Origin: Cellulomonas taurus
GTDB lineage: Bacteria; Actinomycetota; Actinomycetes; Actinomycetales; Cellulomonadaceae
Assembly (NCBI RefSeq): GCF_012931845.1
Contig: NZ_CP051884.1
Location: 1,426,001 to 1,490,000, forward strand
DNA: 64,000 bases
Direction of reading: 5' to 3'
Position numbers and translations under genes: made by a program. The notes beneath the pieces are model-generated. The model worked only from the letters and a program-made list of their open reading frames with translations, did not search any database and was not told the origin of the DNA. Below, one piece after another: positions 27,063-36,606 of the stretch (positions are counted from its first letter, which is position 1; every line of letters begins with the position of its first letter).

Positions 27063-27148
27063 GCAGGTCACGCGCGCGTCGACGGGTCACGGCGGGTGAG
27101 CTGCCAGGCGGGTGCGGCAGGCGGGCGGCGCATCGGCGCCGCGGGGCC

Positions 27149-27538
27149 TCAGGGCACGAGCGCGGCGGGGTCGGTGGTCGGGATCCGGACGGCCTCGGCG
27201 GCCGCGAGCACGGCAGGATCGGCGGTGACCAGCACGTCCGCCTGTAGCCGGGCGACCGCGAGATATTCGGCGGGGCGGGGATCAGACCAGCCGAGTTCCC
27301 GGGCCAGGCGCCACGCGGTCGCCCGGGATACCCGGTCACCCAGCAGCCGGATCCGCAACGCCGCGAGGGGGTCCAGCAGGGCGCGGCCCTGGTCCTCGGG
27401 CAGCGCGTACAGCGCCGCGAGGACGTCGGAGCGCAGCACCGCCGGGCCGACGAGGGTGTCGTCCGCGGACGACGGCGCGCGGAGTCCGGCGCGGATCAGC
27501 CGCACGGCTACCTGCGCGTCGATGGCGTAACGGGTCAC
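27149..27538 (-). CDS. PIN-domain protein (VapC-like), no antitoxin seen
   Basis: 129-residue protein with the PIN nuclease outline: first acidic residue in YAIDAQVAVRLI, a GPAVLRSDVLAALYAL segment (usually the conserved Glu region; here Asp), AEYLAVARLQADVLVTADPAVL with the third acidic site, and a short tail. It looks like VapC ribonuclease toxins. However, the usual Glu is replaced and no small antitoxin gene lies upstream: parC ends 39 bp before it. It may be a domesticated or inactive PIN protein. The GTG start at 27538 has CACACT 6 nt upstream. Confidence 0.75.
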   Translation of the reverse strand: MTRYAIDAQVAVRLIRAGLRAPSSADDTLVGPAVLRSDVLAALYALPEDQGRALLDPLAALRIRLLGDRVSRATAWRLARELGWSDPRPAEYLAVARLQADVLVTADPAVLAAAEAVRIPTTDPAALVP

Positions 27539-27577
27539 CGCCCCAGTGTGCGCCCGACTGGGCCGCCCGCGACCGAT

Positions 27578-30061
27578 TCAGCCGATGGCGACCGGCGGCG
27601 CGCTGAGCGGTGCCCCCGACCCGTCCCGGCGCTCGTCGATCTCCGGCAGCTCCACCGGCTGCCCGGCGGAGCCGGTGGCCCGTGCCGGCGCGCGGCCCAC
27701 CCAGGCGAGGAACAGGCCGTCCTCGCCCTTGAGGAACCGGTGCGACCGGACGCCACCGGTGGCGCGGCCCTTGCCCGGGTACTGGGCGAACGGGGTCACC
27801 TTGGCGGAGCCGTTCTGGGTGCCGGGCAGGGCGTCGGAGGAGCCGGAGACGGTCACCACCAGCGCGTCGTCGGTGTCGGCGGGCAGCGCACCGAAGAAGA
27901 CCACGCTCGCCCCGGTACCGAGCTTGATCCCGGCCATGCCACCGGCGGGACGACCCTGGGGCCGCACCGCGCTGGCGGGGTAGTGCAGCAGGTTCGAGTC
28001 GGAGGACACGAACACCAGCTCGTCGTCGTCGGTGACCGGGGCGACGCCGACCACCCGGTCGCCGTCGCGCAGGCCGATGATCTCCCAGGAGTCCCGGTTG
28101 GCGGGCGGCTCACCGGAGACGACCCGCTTGACCACGCCCTGGGCGGTGCCGATCGCCAGGGTGGGGGCGTCGGGCGTGATCGCACACAGGCCGACCACCT
28201 GCTCGCCCTTGTCCAGCTCGATCAGCTCACCCAGCGGCAGGCCACCGCCGAGCGAGGGCACGCCGTCCGTGGGCGGCAGGCCGGGCAGGTCCAGCACCGA
28301 GATCTTGCGGACCAGACCGCTGCTGGTGACCACGCCGATGTCGCCGCGTGCGGTGGTGGCCACGGCTCCGGCCAGCACGTCGTGCTTGGCCCGGGGGGTG
28401 TCGTCGGTGGGGTGCAGCTGGACGTCGATCCCGGCGGTGCGGGCGACCAGGCCGGTGGCGGAGAGCAGCGCCACGCAGGGGGTGTCCTCGATCTCGAGCG
28501 AGAGGGTCTGCACGGTGCGCTTGGCCACCGGCGCGCCGGGGGCGGCGGTCGCGACCCCGCCCGCGGACTCCAGCAGGATCGTGCGGCGGGGGGTGCCGTA
28601 GGTGGCGGCGACCTCGGCCATCTCGTCCGAGACGGCGCCGCGGAGCAACAGCTCGTCGCCGAGCAACGCCTCCAGTTCGGCGATGTCCTCGCGCAGCTCG
28701 TCGCGCTCCTTCTCCAGCTCGATCCGGCTGAACTTGGTCAGGCGGCGCAGGCGGAGTTCCAGGATGTACTCGGCCTGCGGCTCGGACAGGTCGAAGACGG
28801 TGCGCAGTCTGGCGCGGGCCGCCTCGGAGTCGTCGGAGCTGCGGATGACCTGGATGACCTCGTCGATGTCCAGGATCGCGATCAGCAGCCCCTCGACCAG
28901 GTGCAGGCGCTCACGCTTGCGGTCCAGCCGGAACTGGCTGCGGCGGCGGACCACGCTGAGCCGGTGGTCGACCCAGACCTGCAGCAGCTCCCGCAGGCCG
29001 AGGGTGCGTGGCTGACCGTCGACCAGCGCGACGTTGTTGATCGAGAACGAGTCCTCGAGCGGGGTGTAGCGGAACAGCTGTTCCAGCACCGCATCCGGGT
29101 TGAAGCCGGTCTTGACCTCGATGATGAGACGCAGGCCGTGCTCGCGGTCGGTGAGGTCGAGGACGTCGGCGATGCCGGAGAGCTTCTTGTTCTGCACGCC
29201 CTCCTTGATCTTCTCGATCACCTTCTCCGGGCCGACGCCGTAGGGCAGCTCGGTGACGACGATGCCCTTGCGGCGCGGGGTGACGTTCTCGATCCGGGTG
29301 GTGGCACGGGTCCTGAACGCGCCCCGGCCGGTGCGGTAGGCGTCGCGGACGCCGTCCAGGCCGACGATCTTGCCGCCGGAGGGCAGGTCGGGGCCGGGCA
29401 CGAACCGCATCAGCTCGTCCAGGTCGGCCGTCGGGTGGGCGACCAGGTGCCGGGCGGCGGCGATCACCTCGACCAGGTTGTGCGGGGCCATGTTGGTCGC
29501 CATGCCGACCGCGATGCCGGCCGCGCCGTTGACCAGCAGGTTCGGGATCGCGGCTGGCAGCACCGAGGGCTGGGTGAGCTTGTTGTCGTAGTTCGGGACG
29601 AAGTCGACGGTGTCCTCGTCCAGCCCGGCGTTCATCGCCATCGCCGCCGGCGCCATCCGGGCCTCGGTGTACCGCGAGGCGGCCGGGCCGTCGTCCAGCG
29701 AGCCGAAGTTGCCGTGCCCGTCGACCAGCGGCAGCCGCAGGGAGAAGGGCTGCGCGAGGCGGACCATCGCGTCGTAGATGGCGCTGTCGCCGTGCGGGTG
29801 CAGCTTGCCCATCACGTCGCCGACCACGCGGGCCGACTTCACGTACGGCCGGTCGGGCCGCAGGCCCATCTGGGACATCTGGAACACGATCCGGCGCTGC
29901 ACCGGCTTGAGCCCGTCCCGGGCGTCGGGGAGTGCCCGCGAGTAGATGACCGAGTACGCGTACTCGAGGAAGGAGCCCTCCATCTCGGAGGCGACGTCGA
30001 TGTCGACGATCCGCTCGACGAAGTCCTCGGGCGGCGTGCTGGGGGCGGTGCGGCGCGCCAT
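27578..30061 (-). CDS. parC: DNA topoisomerase IV subunit A
   Basis: DNA-cleaving subunit of topoisomerase IV. The N-terminal breakage domain has the quinolone-region helix [17 protein letters not shown] with Ser93 (the usual susceptible residue) and the catalytic Tyr131 in [10 protein letters not shown] tower and coiled coil follow (to ~500). The C-terminal beta-pinwheel (~510-800) has a degenerate GyrA box (QGRPAGG in place of QRGGKG), which favours ParC over GyrA. 827 residues. It pairs with parE 2 kb away on the other strand. It is divergent from the GNAT/acyl-CoA synthetase gene, and an AGGAG ribosome site precedes ATG 30061. Confidence 0.93.
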   Translation of the reverse strand: MARRTAPSTPPEDFVERIVDIDVASEMEGSFLEYAYSVIYSRALPDARDGLKPVQRRIVFQMSQMGLRPDRPYVKSARVVGDVMGKLHPHGDSAIYDAMVRLAQPFSLRLPLVDGHGNFGSLDDGPAASRYTEARMAPAAMAMNAGLDEDTVDFVPNYDNKLTQPSVLPAAIPNLLVNGAAGIAVGMATNMAPHNLVEVIAAARHLVAHPTADLDELMRFVPGPDLPSGGKIVGLDGVRDAYRTGRGAFRTRATTRIENVTPRRKGIVVTELPYGVGPEKVIEKIKEGVQNKKLSGIADVLDLTDREHGLRLIIEVKTGFNPDAVLEQLFRYTPLEDSFSINNVALVDGQPRTLGLRELLQVWVDHRLSVVRRRSQFRLDRKRERLHLVEGLLIAILDIDEVIQVIRSSDDSEAARARLRTVFDLSEPQAEYILELRLRRLTKFSRIELEKERDELREDIAELEALLGDELLLRGAVSDEMAEVAATYGTPRRTILLESAGGVATAAPGAPVAKRTVQTLSLEIEDTPCVALLSATGLVARTAGIDVQLHPTDDTPRAKHDVLAGAVATTARGDIGVVTSSGLVRKISVLDLPGLPPTDGVPSLGGGLPLGELIELDKGEQVVGLCAITPDAPTLAIGTAQGVVKRVVSGEPPANRDSWEIIGLRDGDRVVGVAPVTDDDELVFVSSDSNLLHYPASAVRPQGRPAGGMAGIKLGTGASVVFFGALPADTDDALVVTVSGSSDALPGTQNGSAKVTPFAQYPGKGRATGGVRSHRFLKGEDGLFLAWVGRAPARATGSAGQPVELPEIDERRDGSGAPLSAPPVAIG

Positions 30062-30151
30062 GTGCGGTGCTGGCTCCTGAACTCGGGGCGGACGAACGAC
30101 AGGTCATTGTCCTCCCTGGCGCTGACACGACCTACCGCGACGCGCCACCAG

Positions 30152-30157
30152 TACCCT
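30152..30157 (+). promoter_or_regulatory. -10 element (TACCCT) of the GNAT/acyl-CoA synthetase gene
   Basis: Ends 7 nt before the ATG at 30165. Confidence 0.5.
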
Positions 30158-30164
30158 GCTGGGT

Positions 30165-32912
30165 ATGGCGGGGACGGAGTATCCGGAGGCGTGGGAGGCG
30201 GATGTCGTCCTGCGGGACGGCAGCACCACGCACATCCGGCCGATCCGACCCGAGGACGCCGACGCGCTGCAGGCCTTCCACGTCGCGCAGTCCGAGCGCT
30301 CGATCTTCCTGCGGTTCTTCGCCGCGCTGGAGCGGCTGCCGGACCGTGATCTGGCCCGGTTCACGCAGGTGGACCACCGCGACCGGGTGGCGTTGGTGGC
30401 GGTCACCCAGGACGACGCGATCATCGGCGTGGCCCGCTACGACAAGGTCGGCCCGGACGAGGCCGAGGTGGCCTTCAACATCGCCGACGCCCACCACGGT
30501 CGCGGCCTCGGCTCGGTGCTGCTGGAACATCTGGCCGCCGCTGCCCGGGAGCGCGGGATCCGCCGGTTCGTCGCCGAGGTGCTGCCGCAGAATGGCCGGA
30601 TGATCGCGGTGTTCCGGGAGGCCGGGTTCACCCTGCGGCAACAGCTCGAGGACGGCGTCGTCCAGGTCGGCTTCGACATCGACCCCACCGAGCGCTCCCA
30701 GGCGGTGATGCTCGGCCGGGAGCGGTCGGCGGAGGCGCGCAGCGTGCAGGGTCTGCTGACCGCGCGCCGGGTGCTGCTGGTCGCCGCCGCGGATGCCGAC
30801 CCGGAGTCGCTGGACGCGCGCCGGGTGGGCCGGGTGCTGCGTTCGCTGCTGGACGGCGAGCGCCGACCGCCGATCGGGGCGCTGACCGGTGCCGTCCAGG
30901 CGCCGATCCTGGGCGAGTCGGTGGAGTTGCACGTCGTGGGTGCCGTGCCGGGGGCCGACGACCCGGCGGTGCGCCGCTGGGACCGGTTGGAGGACGTGCC
31001 GAACGAGGTCGACCTCGCGGTGGTGGCGCTGCCCGCCGAGTACACCGTGCTCGGGGTGCGGGCGCTGGGCCGGATCGGGGTGCGCGCGGTGGTGGTGCTC
31101 TCCGGCGGCTACGCCGAGGAGGGCGAGGCCGGACTGGCCCTGCACCGGGCTTTGCTGCGCACCGCGCACGCGGCCGGGATGCGGGTGATCGGCCCGGTGT
31201 CCTACGGGCTGATCAGCCACACCCCGGCGGGTCTGGTGAATGCCTCCCTGGCCGAGGAGCCGCCGCCGCCCGGTCGGATCGGGCTGTTCTGCCAGTCGGC
31301 CGCCACCGCGGTGTCCATCCTGGCGTCGGTGCGGCGTCGCGGGCTGGGTCTGGCGCACCTGGTGTCCGCGGGCAATCGGGCGGATGTCTCCGGCAACGAC
31401 CTGATGCAGTTCTGGCAGGAGGACGAGTCCACCGACGTGGTGGCGCTGTACCTGGAGTCGATCGGCAACCCGCGCAAGTTCGCCCGGGTGGCGCGCCGGC
31501 TCGCCCGTCGCAAGCCGGTGGTGGTGGTCACCGCCGGCAGCACCGGTCACGTGGTCCCGCCCGGCCACGCGGTGCGGACCACGGTCGCCTCCCGGCGCAC
31601 GTTGGAGGAGGTCGTCCAGCGCTCCGGGGTGGTGCTGGTCGAGAACACCCATCAGATGCTGGAGGCCGCGCAGCTGTTCGCCATGCAGCCGCTGCCGCCG
31701 GGTGACCGGGCCGCCGTGATCGCGTCCTCGGGGTCGATGGCCGCCCTGGTCGCCGAGGCCGCCACCTCGCAGGGGCTGCGGGTGGAGACCGCGCCGGTGA
31801 TCGTGCCGGAGGAGGCGCCGCAGGAGGCCATCGACGCCGCGTTCGCCCGGGTCTACGCCGACCCGCAGGTCGACGTGGTGGTGACGGTGCACGTCCCGAC
31901 GGTCGGCCCGCGCGACGACCGGGTGGCGACGGCGATGGCCCGGGCGGCGGCGGGCAGCGGCCGCACCTCGGTCGCCTGCCTGCCCGGCCTGCACGGGGCT
32001 GCCGAGGTGCTCACCGCGCCGGATGCGGAGGGCGTGCTGCGCACCGTCCCGGCGTACACCACCCCGGAGGACGCGGTGCTGGCGCTGGGGCAGGCCACCC
32101 GGTATGCCGACTGGCGGTCGGGGGAGCGCGGCACCGTGGTGCACCCCGAACCGATGCGCACACGCCAGGCTCGACGGCTGGTGCAGCAGTGGATCGTCGA
32201 GGCGGGCCGACCCGAACGGCTGGAGTTGGACCGGGAGCAGATCGGCGAGCTGCTGTCCTGCGCCGGGATCGCGCTGATCCCGGCGATGCCGGTGCGCACC
32301 GCGGAGGAGGCGGTGGCGGCCGCCGAGCGGATGGGCTTCCCGGTGGCGCTGAAGACCACGGTGCCCTCGCTGCGCCACCGTGCCGAGCTGGGCGGCGTGC
32401 GGCTGGACATCCACGACGCCGCCGAACTGCGGGCCGACGTCCAGCAGGTGCTCGAGCTCGCCGCCGGGCACCCCTCGGTCGGTGACCGCGCCCCGCTGGA
32501 GGTGCAGCCGATGGCACCGCACGGAGTGGCCTGCGTCATCCGCACCGCCGAGGACCCGCTGTACGGCCCGGTGGTCGGCTTCGGCCTGGCCGGGGACACC
32601 ACCGACCTGCTGGGCGACTACTCCTTCGCAGTGCCGCCGCTGACCGATGTGGACGTGGCGGCCGTGGTCCGGGCACCCCGGTCGGCGCCCCGGCTGTTCG
32701 GCTACCGCGGCCTGCCGCTGCTGGACGTGGCGGCGGTGGAGGACGTGCTGGCCCGGATCGGCGTGCTTGCCGACGACCTGCCCGAACTGCTGTCGGTGGA
32801 GCTGAACCCGGTGGTGGTGGCCGAACGCGGGGCGTACGTCCTGGGCGCGGCGGTGACCGTCGGACCGGCGGCCGCCCGCACCGACGGGGTGCGCCGTGCC
32901 CTCACGAGCTGA
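30165..32912 (+). CDS. GNAT plus NDP-forming acyl-CoA synthetase-like fusion (Pat-type lysine acetyltransferase)
   Basis: 915 residues. An N-terminal GNAT domain (~10-180: IADAHHGRGLGSVLLEHLA) is joined to an ADP-forming acetyl-CoA synthetase-like body, consisting of a CoA-binding domain (~200-330), a ligase-CoA region (~340-650) and an ATP-grasp domain (~680-900: GFPVALKTTVPSLRHRAELGGV; LYGPVVGFGLAG). Enteric Pat/YfiQ has the reverse order. Key synthetase residues look altered (IGPVSYGLIS where active enzymes have IGPN-C/S-G), so the body probably senses metabolites and the GNAT domain acetylates protein lysines, e.g. acyl-CoA synthetases. That role is inferred from the family. Divergent from parC. 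Confidence 0.87.
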   Translation: MAGTEYPEAWEADVVLRDGSTTHIRPIRPEDADALQAFHVAQSERSIFLRFFAALERLPDRDLARFTQVDHRDRVALVAVTQDDAIIGVARYDKVGPDEAEVAFNIADAHHGRGLGSVLLEHLAAAARERGIRRFVAEVLPQNGRMIAVFREAGFTLRQQLEDGVVQVGFDIDPTERSQAVMLGRERSAEARSVQGLLTARRVLLVAAADADPESLDARRVGRVLRSLLDGERRPPIGALTGAVQAPILGESVELHVVGAVPGADDPAVRRWDRLEDVPNEVDLAVVALPAEYTVLGVRALGRIGVRAVVVLSGGYAEEGEAGLALHRALLRTAHAAGMRVIGPVSYGLISHTPAGLVNASLAEEPPPPGRIGLFCQSAATAVSILASVRRRGLGLAHLVSAGNRADVSGNDLMQFWQEDESTDVVALYLESIGNPRKFARVARRLARRKPVVVVTAGSTGHVVPPGHAVRTTVASRRTLEEVVQRSGVVLVENTHQMLEAAQLFAMQPLPPGDRAAVIASSGSMAALVAEAATSQGLRVETAPVIVPEEAPQEAIDAAFARVYADPQVDVVVTVHVPTVGPRDDRVATAMARAAAGSGRTSVACLPGLHGAAEVLTAPDAEGVLRTVPAYTTPEDAVLALGQATRYADWRSGERGTVVHPEPMRTRQARRLVQQWIVEAGRPERLELDREQIGELLSCAGIALIPAMPVRTAEEAVAAAERMGFPVALKTTVPSLRHRAELGGVRLDIHDAAELRADVQQVLELAAGHPSVGDRAPLEVQPMAPHGVACVIRTAEDPLYGPVVGFGLAGDTTDLLGDYSFAVPPLTDVDVAAVVRAPRSAPRLFGYRGLPLLDVAAVEDVLARIGVLADDLPELLSVELNPVVVAERGAYVLGAAVTVGPAAARTDGVRRALTS

Positions 32913-32978
32913 CCAGCCGACCACCTGACCGGCCGAGCCGGTGTGACGCCGGGCGGCTCGCAGTGGGAGGATGCGCGG

Positions 32979-33551
32979 GTGCCTGCCCTCTCCACCGATC
33001 TCCGCCGGGACCTGGACCGAGCGGGGTACTACCCGGAACTGGTCGCCGACGTCCTGGACGTGGCGCTCGCCGATGAGCCCGCCGTCGCCCACCTGGTGCA
33101 CCCCGAGACCACGTTCGACGCCGCCGAGGTCCGTCGGCACGTCACCGTGCTGGTGCTCACCGCTACCCGGTTGATCGTGGCCCATGTCGACGACCACCCG
33201 GCCGACTCCGAGCACCCCTCGGCCAGCGCCGCCGCGACCACCGAGTCGGTGCCACTGGCCGAGCTGCGCTCGGTGGCCCTCACCCACGTGATCGGCACCC
33301 CGGAGCAGCACAAGGGGGGCGACGGCCCGGCTGAGCTGACCCTGGCCATCGGCTGGGGTGCGGTCTCCCGGGTGGACCTGGAACCCGCGCACTGCGCCGA
33401 CCCGAACTGCGAGGCCGATCACGGCATGACCGGCTCGATCACCCCGGACGACGTGGTGGTCCGGGTCAGCGCGGTCGCCGAGGGCGCCGACGCGGTCCGG
33501 GAGGCGGTCGCCTTCGCCCGTGCGCTGTCGGCCGCCTCCGCCCACCGATGA
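32979..33551 (+). CDS. DUF5998 family protein
   Basis: 190-residue soluble protein of an actinobacterial family found next to the phosphodiesterase and thymidine kinase genes; function unknown. Visible features: a helical start (LRRDLDRAGYYPELVADVLD), alternating strands (HVTVLVLTATRLIVAHVDD), a ~20-residue Ala/Ser insert, and a short Cys/His cluster (AHCADPNCEADHGM) that could hold a metal. The GTG start at 32979 has GGGAGG 8 nt upstream. The stop overlaps the next ATG by 4 nt, so it is coupled to the phosphodiesterase. Confidence 0.8.
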   Translation: MPALSTDLRRDLDRAGYYPELVADVLDVALADEPAVAHLVHPETTFDAAEVRRHVTVLVLTATRLIVAHVDDHPADSEHPSASAAATTESVPLAELRSVALTHVIGTPEQHKGGDGPAELTLAIGWGAVSRVDLEPAHCADPNCEADHGMTGSITPDDVVVRVSAVAEGADAVREAVAFARALSAASAHR

Positions 33552-34723
33552 GCGACCTGCGCGCGGAGGTCAGGTCCCGCCTGGAACGCTCCGGCCTGAT
33601 GCTGCCGGACTACCGGGGGCGCTCGCTGTCCGGGGTGCTGCCCGCCGCCGCGGCGGCGCTCGGGGTGGACGTGCCGGATGGTGCGCGACGTCGGGACCAG
33701 CTGGGTCTGCCCCGCGCCGAGCGGGTGTGCGTGGTGCTGGTGGACGGGCTGGGGCAGGAGAACCTGGCCGAGCGTTCCGGGCACGCGCCCTTCCTGCGCT
33801 CGCTGCTCGCCGGGAGCAAGGCACTGCACGCCGGTTACCCCTCCACCACGGCCGCGTCGATGGGGTCCTTCGGCACCGGCACCTCACCCGGCCGCACCGG
33901 GATGCTCGGCTACACCGTGCGCAACCCGGAGACCGGCGCGCTGGGGAACCTGGTCTCCTGGACCGGTCTGCCCGCCTCCGAGCGGTGGCAGCGCGAGCCC
34001 ACCGTGTTGCAGGCGCTGGTCGATGCCGGGGTGACGGTGACCTCCGTCGGGCCGCAGAAGTTCCACGGCTCGGGACTGACCGAGGCGGCGCTGCGCGGTG
34101 GCGACCACCACACCGCCGAGCTGCTCCCGGAGCGGGTGGACGCGGCCGTGCGGCTGCTGCGCCGCCCGGGGTTGGTCTACCTGTACTGGGGCGATGTGGA
34201 CAAGACCGGTCACCACCACGGCTGGGGGTCGTGGCAGTGGGGTGACGCGCTGTCCGCCGTGGACGGTGAGCTGGCGCGGCTGAGCCGTCTGCTGCCGCCG
34301 GGCACCACCCTGGTCGTCACGGCCGATCACGGCATGGTGGATGTGGACCGGGACCTGCGCTGGGACGTGGCCGCCGACCCGGCGCTGTGCACCGACGTCC
34401 CGCTCACCTCCGGCGAGCCCCGCGCGCTGCACCTGCACCTGGCCGAGGGCGCCGACCCCACCGCGGTCCGCGATCGCTGGCAGGAGACCCTGGGCCGACA
34501 CGCGGTGGTGCTCACCCGGGACGAGGCGGTCGGTGCGGGGCTGTTCGGCCCGGTGGCCGAGCACGTCCTGCCGGTGATCGGCGACCTGGTGGTGGCGACC
34601 GCCGGTCGGGCCACCGTGGTCGACTCGCGCAGTCAGACCCCGGCGTCGCTGGACCTGGTCGGCGTGCACGGCTCGTTGACCCCGACCGAGCTGCGGGTGC
34701 CGCTGCTGGTCTGGCAGGGCTGA
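33548..34723 (+). CDS. Alkaline-phosphatase-fold nucleotide pyrophosphatase/phosphodiesterase
   Basis: 391-residue enzyme of the type I phosphodiesterase/nucleotide pyrophosphatase group. Two-metal ligands can be placed: Asp in VVLVDGLGQEN, nucleophile Thr in AGYPSTTAASMGSFGTG, Asp/His in YWGDVDKTGHHHGW, and Asp-His in VVTADHGMVDVD. There is no signal peptide, so it is predicted cytosolic. The substrate is unknown; nucleotides or phosphonates are usual. It is coupled by ATGA overlap to DUF5998 upstream and lies 3 nt before tdk. The conserved trio DUF5998-phosphodiesterase-tdk suggests nucleotide salvage or clean-up. Confidence 0.88.
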   Translation: MSDLRAEVRSRLERSGLMLPDYRGRSLSGVLPAAAAALGVDVPDGARRRDQLGLPRAERVCVVLVDGLGQENLAERSGHAPFLRSLLAGSKALHAGYPSTTAASMGSFGTGTSPGRTGMLGYTVRNPETGALGNLVSWTGLPASERWQREPTVLQALVDAGVTVTSVGPQKFHGSGLTEAALRGGDHHTAELLPERVDAAVRLLRRPGLVYLYWGDVDKTGHHHGWGSWQWGDALSAVDGELARLSRLLPPGTTLVVTADHGMVDVDRDLRWDVAADPALCTDVPLTSGEPRALHLHLAEGADPTAVRDRWQETLGRHAVVLTRDEAVGAGLFGPVAEHVLPVIGDLVVATAGRATVVDSRSQTPASLDLVGVHGSLTPTELRVPLLVWQG

Positions 34724-34726
34724 GCG

Positions 34727-35392
34727 ATGGCCGAACTCGTCTTCTTCTGCGGCACGATGGACTGCGGCAAGTCCACCCTGGCCCTGCAGATGCACCACAA
34801 CCACGAGGCCCGCGGTCGGGACGGCGTGCTCTGGGTGCGCAACGACCGCGCGGGGGAAGCACGTCTGTCCTCCCGGCTCGGTCTGTCGGTCCCGGCGAAC
34901 GAGGTCCGGGACGACACCGACTTCTGGGCCGAGGTGATCGACCGCCGGACCCGGGGTCGGCAGGTCGACTTCCTGATCTGCGACGAGGCCCAGTTCTACT
35001 CCGCGGCCCAGGTCGACCAGCTCGCCGAGGTGGTGGACGAACTGCACGTGGACGTCTACGCCTTCGGGATCACCACCGACTTCCGAGCGCAGCTGTTCCC
35101 CGGGTCCGCCCGGATGCTGGAGCTGGCCGACCGGGTGGAGTCGTTGCAGGTCCAGGCGCTGTGCTGGTGCGGTGCCCGGGCCACGCACAACGCGCGGACC
35201 GTGCACGGGGTGATGGTGGTCGAGGGGGAGCAGGTGGTGATCGGTGACATCACCGACGCACAGGCCCCCGACCCGGACGCTGTCAGCTACGAGGTGCTGT
35301 GCCGTCGCCACCACCGTTCGCGGACCACCGCCGCCGTCTCCGGTGCCGGGTCGGTCTCACCCCAGACGCTGGGCGTGCTGAACGAGGACTGA
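34727..35392 (+). CDS. tdk: Thymidine kinase
   Basis: Phosphorylates thymidine to dTMP with ATP (salvage). TK1-like: P-loop FFCGTMDCGKST (9-17 core), LICDEAQFYSAAQV with the Walker B/catalytic Glu, and the lasso ITTDFRAQLFPGS. The zinc site combines LCWCGARATHNAR with CRRHH near the C-terminus. 221 residues, including a ~25-residue Ser/Thr tail beyond the zinc site. It is the last gene of the DUF5998-phosphodiesterase-tdk group, 3 nt after the previous stop. Convergent with sepH (30 bp). Confidence 0.95.
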   Translation: MAELVFFCGTMDCGKSTLALQMHHNHEARGRDGVLWVRNDRAGEARLSSRLGLSVPANEVRDDTDFWAEVIDRRTRGRQVDFLICDEAQFYSAAQVDQLAEVVDELHVDVYAFGITTDFRAQLFPGSARMLELADRVESLQVQALCWCGARATHNARTVHGVMVVEGEQVVIGDITDAQAPDPDAVSYEVLCRRHHRSRTTAAVSGAGSVSPQTLGVLNED

Positions 35393-35422
35393 GGACTGCT
35401 CGGGCGCGGTGCCGGAGGCGCG

Positions 35423-36523
35423 TTACTCGGGCTTCGCGCCGAAGACGATCTCGTCCCAGCTCGGCACCTTGGCCCGACCCCGACGGGGCTTGGCCTTCGC
35501 CTCCTCCTTCGCCGACGGCTCCGGGGTCGACTTCTCCGGCGCGGTGTCATCGGCGGGGACCACGGTCGGCCGGTACGACGGCACCGGGTACACCCGGGCC
35601 TGAGCCAGCGGGTCGGCGTCCACCGGGTGCGCACCGGGGGCGTCGTCGTCGCTGTCGGCCGGTTCCGGGGCGGGGGTGTCCAGCAGGCCGAAGTCGAAGG
35701 CGCTCTGCGGGCCGAAGCCGTCGAAGCCCTCGAAGTCGTCCTCGTCCTCCTGCTCCACGTCCAGGGTCTGGCGCTGGCCCCGGCGGGCGCGCAGGTCGTC
35801 CAGCAGGTCCTGGGTCGGGTCGGTGGGCTCCGGCTCCGGCTCGGGCTGCGGGGTCTCGCGGTCCACCGATGCCAGCACCGGGCGCAGCGACTCGTCCACC
35901 GCGAACTCGACGTCGCGCACCGCCGACAGGTGGCGGCGACGGCTCAGCGGCCCGTCGGCGATCTCGGTCTCGGACAGCCAGCGGGCCTCGTCCTCCTCGG
36001 CGTGCACCGAGCGGGCCGACGGGTCGAAGCTCCACCGGGCCTCGCGCTGCTCCTCCTCGACGGTGAACCGGACCAGCACCGTCCAGTCCTGCCCCGGCAG
36101 CCGGTAGGCGTCCCAGACGATGCTCTCCGCGTCGACCCCCCGGGATGCCAGGCGGTCCACGACCAGGTCACCGAGTTCGGGGGCGCCGACGTCGCGGCCG
36201 ACCCGGGTGGCCCGGGCCTGCTGCGCCAGGTACTCGCGCTCGGCGACCACCGGCCCCTCGAACCGCCGCACGTGCTCCACCGACAGGCCCGCGTCCTCGG
36301 CGATCTGCTCCGCCGACTGTCCGGCCCGCACCCGGGCCTGGATCTCCCGGGGGCTGGGCGCCCCCGACCGCTCGGCCCGCAGCTGCTCCAACTGCGGACG
36401 ATCCCGGCGCACCGCGGCGCGCAGCGGGTCGTCGATGGGCAGGAGGTAGCGCTGTCCGTCGGCGGCCGCCAGGACCAGGTGCTCCCCGTCCTCGTGCAGC
36501 CCGACCAGCTCCAGCTCAGCCAT
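35423..36523 (-). CDS. sepH: Septation protein SepH (DUF3071)
   Basis: Conserved actinobacterial cell-division protein that stimulates FtsZ assembly. 366 residues. The N-terminal DUF3071 domain starts AELELVGLHEDGEHLVL. A helix-turn-helix (SAEQIAEDAGLSVEHVRRFEGPV) lies at ~80-105 and is required for FtsZ interaction in the Streptomyces protein. A long acidic, Pro-rich disordered stretch (~200-340) follows. The conserved end motif is KVPSWDEIVFGAK. ATG 36523 is preferred (GGGAG just upstream); ATG 36535 is in frame. Convergent with tdk, divergent from the TRIC-type channel gene. Same neighbours as in Streptomyces. Confidence 0.92.
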   Translation of the reverse strand: MAELELVGLHEDGEHLVLAAADGQRYLLPIDDPLRAAVRRDRPQLEQLRAERSGAPSPREIQARVRAGQSAEQIAEDAGLSVEHVRRFEGPVVAEREYLAQQARATRVGRDVGAPELGDLVVDRLASRGVDAESIVWDAYRLPGQDWTVLVRFTVEEEQREARWSFDPSARSVHAEEDEARWLSETEIADGPLSRRRHLSAVRDVEFAVDESLRPVLASVDRETPQPEPEPEPTDPTQDLLDDLRARRGQRQTLDVEQEDEDDFEGFDGFGPQSAFDFGLLDTPAPEPADSDDDAPGAHPVDADPLAQARVYPVPSYRPTVVPADDTAPEKSTPEPSAKEEAKAKPRRGRAKVPSWDEIVFGAKPE

Positions 36524-36606
36524 CACATCTCCCATCCTCGCCGACGAGGGTGCCACCGTCGCGGGGCAAACCGGCGCAGACACGCCCGGGTGGAAGGATG
36601 GGTGTC

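Noticed and set aside
23377-30061. gyrB/gyrA instead of parE/parC
   Set aside because: Neighbourhood (primary sigma gene, split divergent placement) and the degenerate GyrA box favour topoisomerase IV; gyrBA is normally near dnaA.
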